From the IMG/VR virus record IMGVR_UViG_3300025072_000053, positions 1 to 23,081 of that record: a DNA stretch of 23,081 nt. One strand, written 5' to 3'. The notes under the pieces were generated by a model. That model saw only the letters and a list, made by a program, of their open reading frames with translations, did not search any database and was not told the origin of the DNA. Source of the DNA: a virus. Position numbers and translations under genes: made by a program. Of this stretch, positions 21,530 to 23,081 are shown piece after piece; position 1 is the first letter of the stretch; each line of letters opens with the position of its first letter.

Positions 21530-23081
21530 TGAATTAACTACATATAATAAGGCATTTGAAATGCTTGCTGATAGATTAGTGACGAGCAGAAAATATTCTA
21601 TCGGAAGTTTTTGGGAATTTGTTAGGGATGTGTGGTCTTTAGGTTTTGAACATCCTGAATATTTTAAAGCTTGGCATGTAGGAAAACTATGTGAAGAAGT
21701 TGAAGAATGTATGGAAAATAAAATGAATTATCTCGCTATATTACCTAGAGCACATTTTAAATCTACAATTTTAGGACATGCATTTAGTATATGGAGAACT
21801 TTAAAAACTCCGGGAAGCTGTAATATTTTATATTTATCTTATAGCGATACTATGGCAAAGTATCATATCTCTGAAATTAACAAAGAAGTTAATCGTAATC
21901 CAATTTTAAAACAATTAATGACAAATAAAGCTCCAAAAGCGGACTTTACTTTTAGATACTCAACAGGAAACGAAGGAACTGCAGAAATATTACATGGTGG
22001 GTTATTTTCTTTCAAACGTGGTATGCACGTTAATGGAGCATTAATTGCTGATGACATATTGAAAGACCCTGAAAGTCCATTGGCAGTAGGTCAAATGGCG
22101 AAGATTGAGGATCACTTCCTTACAGAATCCTTATTTATTCCTAATCAAGGAATTCCTGTGGTGGTTGTAGGTACACCTATGATACCCGGAGATTTATTAA
22201 CAGTACTAGAAAAAGATGATAGATTTAAAACTACTAAGCTTCCTGCATTAGATCCAGAACCGGGAAGAAGAGTGTTAATGCCAGAAGTATATAATGAAAA
22301 ATGGTTATTAGAACAACAAAAAGCAAAGCCTAAATCCTTTGCATCAGAATTTTTATTACAACCACATTTTAATACTGAGGCATATTTTAATACTGAAGAT
22401 ATTGAAAAGTGTGAAGATGCAAATTTAAGATCATTACCCACTACTATGAAACATGATTTTAGTGATGATGAAGATATATTTGCTGGGTTCGATGTAGGTA
22501 AGAAAAGACATCCATCTCATTTAGTTGTGTTTAAAAGAAAAGGTGAACGTATAGAACAAATTCATCAATCATGGTTAGATGGTTGGGATTATTCACAACA
22601 GGTTGTATTTTTAAATGAAGCGGCAGAAAATTTTGGATTATCAAAAGGATATATAGATAATACCAGAGGTGAGTTAGAGGATAGGGGATTACATAGATTA
22701 TGGTATCCATTATCATTTTCTTTAAAATCCAAGAATAATATGGCACATATTTTTGAAGAGTATGTGCATTCAGGTAATTTACATTTAATAAGAGATCATA
22801 GACAAAGACAGCAGATATTATCAGTTAGTAATGAATTAAAAGCTCCTGAAACCCCTATGGGGCATGGGGATGCTTTCTTTTCTATTGCTATGGCTTTGCA
22901 AGCTGCGTATGAAACTGGGGTATATAGAATGCAGACTGTAGCTAATTTACAGGATATTGCTGCAGATGTTGACCCATCATTAAAAAATGTTGGAAATTTA
23001 GACAAAAATAAACCTGATGTACTACTTGATTTTGATCAAGACAAGTATAATAATAACATGGAGTCGCCAAACCCCTCATGC
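21522..23081 (+). CDS. terL: Terminase large subunit, packaging ATPase-nuclease (3' end outside window)
   Basis: The frame is open from ATG 21522 to the last base, 520 residues. The ATPase has a variant Walker A, PRAHFKST at residues 75-82, a Walker B LIADD at 174-178, and coupling motif VGTP at 216-219. The RNase H-like nuclease follows, with D324 in AGFDVGKKRHPSH, D379 in YIDNTRG and D450 in GHGDAFFS. All catalytic parts are therefore inside the window, and only a C-terminal tail is missing. It cuts and pumps concatemeric DNA into the prohead. The start overlaps the small terminase stop by eight bases. Three Pro-Gly pairs are encoded with CCG or CCC. Confidence 0.93.
   Translation, partial: MSNELTTYNKAFEMLADRLVTSRKYSIGSFWEFVRDVWSLGFEHPEYFKAWHVGKLCEEVEECMENKMNYLAILPRAHFKSTILGHAFSIWRTLKTPGSCNILYLSYSDTMAKYHISEINKEVNRNPILKQLMTNKAPKADFTFRYSTGNEGTAEILHGGLFSFKRGMHVNGALIADDILKDPESPLAVGQMAKIEDHFLTESLFIPNQGIPVVVVGTPMIPGDLLTVLEKDDRFKTTKLPALDPEPGRRVLMPEVYNEKWLLEQQKAKPKSFASEFLLQPHFNTEAYFNTEDIEKCEDANLRSLPTTMKHDFSDDEDIFAGFDVGKKRHPSHLVVFKRKGERIEQIHQSWLDGWDYSQQVVFLNEAAENFGLSKGYIDNTRGELEDRGLHRLWYPLSFSLKSKNNMAHIFEEYVHSGNLHLIRDHRQRQQILSVSNELKAPETPMGHGDAFFSIAMALQAAYETGVYRMQTVANLQDIAADVDPSLKNVGNLDKNKPDVLLDFDQDKYNNNMESPNPSC

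Noticed and set aside
22486-22510. T-loop-like GGTTCGA suggesting a tRNA
   Set aside because: It encodes the AGFDVGK nuclease motif of the large terminase, and no acceptor or anticodon stems can be formed around it.

Overview
This window is a contiguous piece of a double-stranded DNA tailed bacteriophage genome (class Caudoviricetes). Every supported gene lies on the + strand. Genes are tightly packed, often overlapping as TAATG or ATGA, and most have clear Shine-Dalgarno sequences. The DNA is visibly AT-rich (roughly a third G+C by eye, not counted). TAA, TAG and TGA all act as stops, so the standard bacterial code applies. RecA-like, family A polymerase, DUF3310 and phage bS21 genes in such an AT-rich background are typical of marine phages of small-genome bacteria such as SAR11. 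The host is an inference; no gene here proves it.

Layout. (1) 1-8123 is the tail module: the end of a virion gene, a putative tail terminator, a large tail tube protein, two tail assembly chaperone frames joined by a -1 slippery site, a short tape measure, a small tail protein, and a 1081-residue hub/fibre protein ending in an S74 self-cleaving chaperone domain. (2) 8107-9028 is a small regulatory pair: an HTH/zinc protein and a sigma-70 region 2 protein. (3) 9031-14236 is the replication block: DnaB-like helicase, zinc protein, DnaG-like primase, SSB-like protein and DNA polymerase I with proofreading. (4) 14239-15851 holds small accessory genes, including ribosomal protein bS21, DUF3310 and a MazG-like protein. 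(5) 15855-18238 is the recombination block: RecA/UvsX, a DUF559/Vsr-like nuclease, a Cas4-like nuclease with four cysteines, and a helical protein. (6) 18273-20085 is a cassette of membrane proteins, four of them under 55 residues, around a 421-residue membrane-anchored beta-rich protein. (7) 20090-23081 holds a RuvC-like resolvase, a Cys-rich protein, the small terminase and a large terminase that runs off the end.

How they work together. The helicase, primase, SSB and PolA form a nearly complete replisome. RecA, Cas4-like, Vsr-like and RuvC-like proteins would process and resolve recombination intermediates before the terminase packages the concatemer. The sigma-like protein and a promoter motif found twice (before the tail tube gene and before the membrane cassette) suggest phage-directed late transcription. 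bS21 and a hairpin that buries the polA ribosome binding site suggest control at translation.

The most striking sequence-level signal is that CCWGG (CCAGG/CCTGG) appears to be absent from the whole window. All 13 Pro-Gly dipeptides are encoded with CCG or CCC before GG, although proline elsewhere is nearly always CCA or CCT. This looks like evasion of an EcoRII/Dcm-type restriction system.

There is no gene-free stretch longer than 300 bases. I saw no tRNA, CRISPR array, insertion sequence, integrase or convincing intrinsic terminator.
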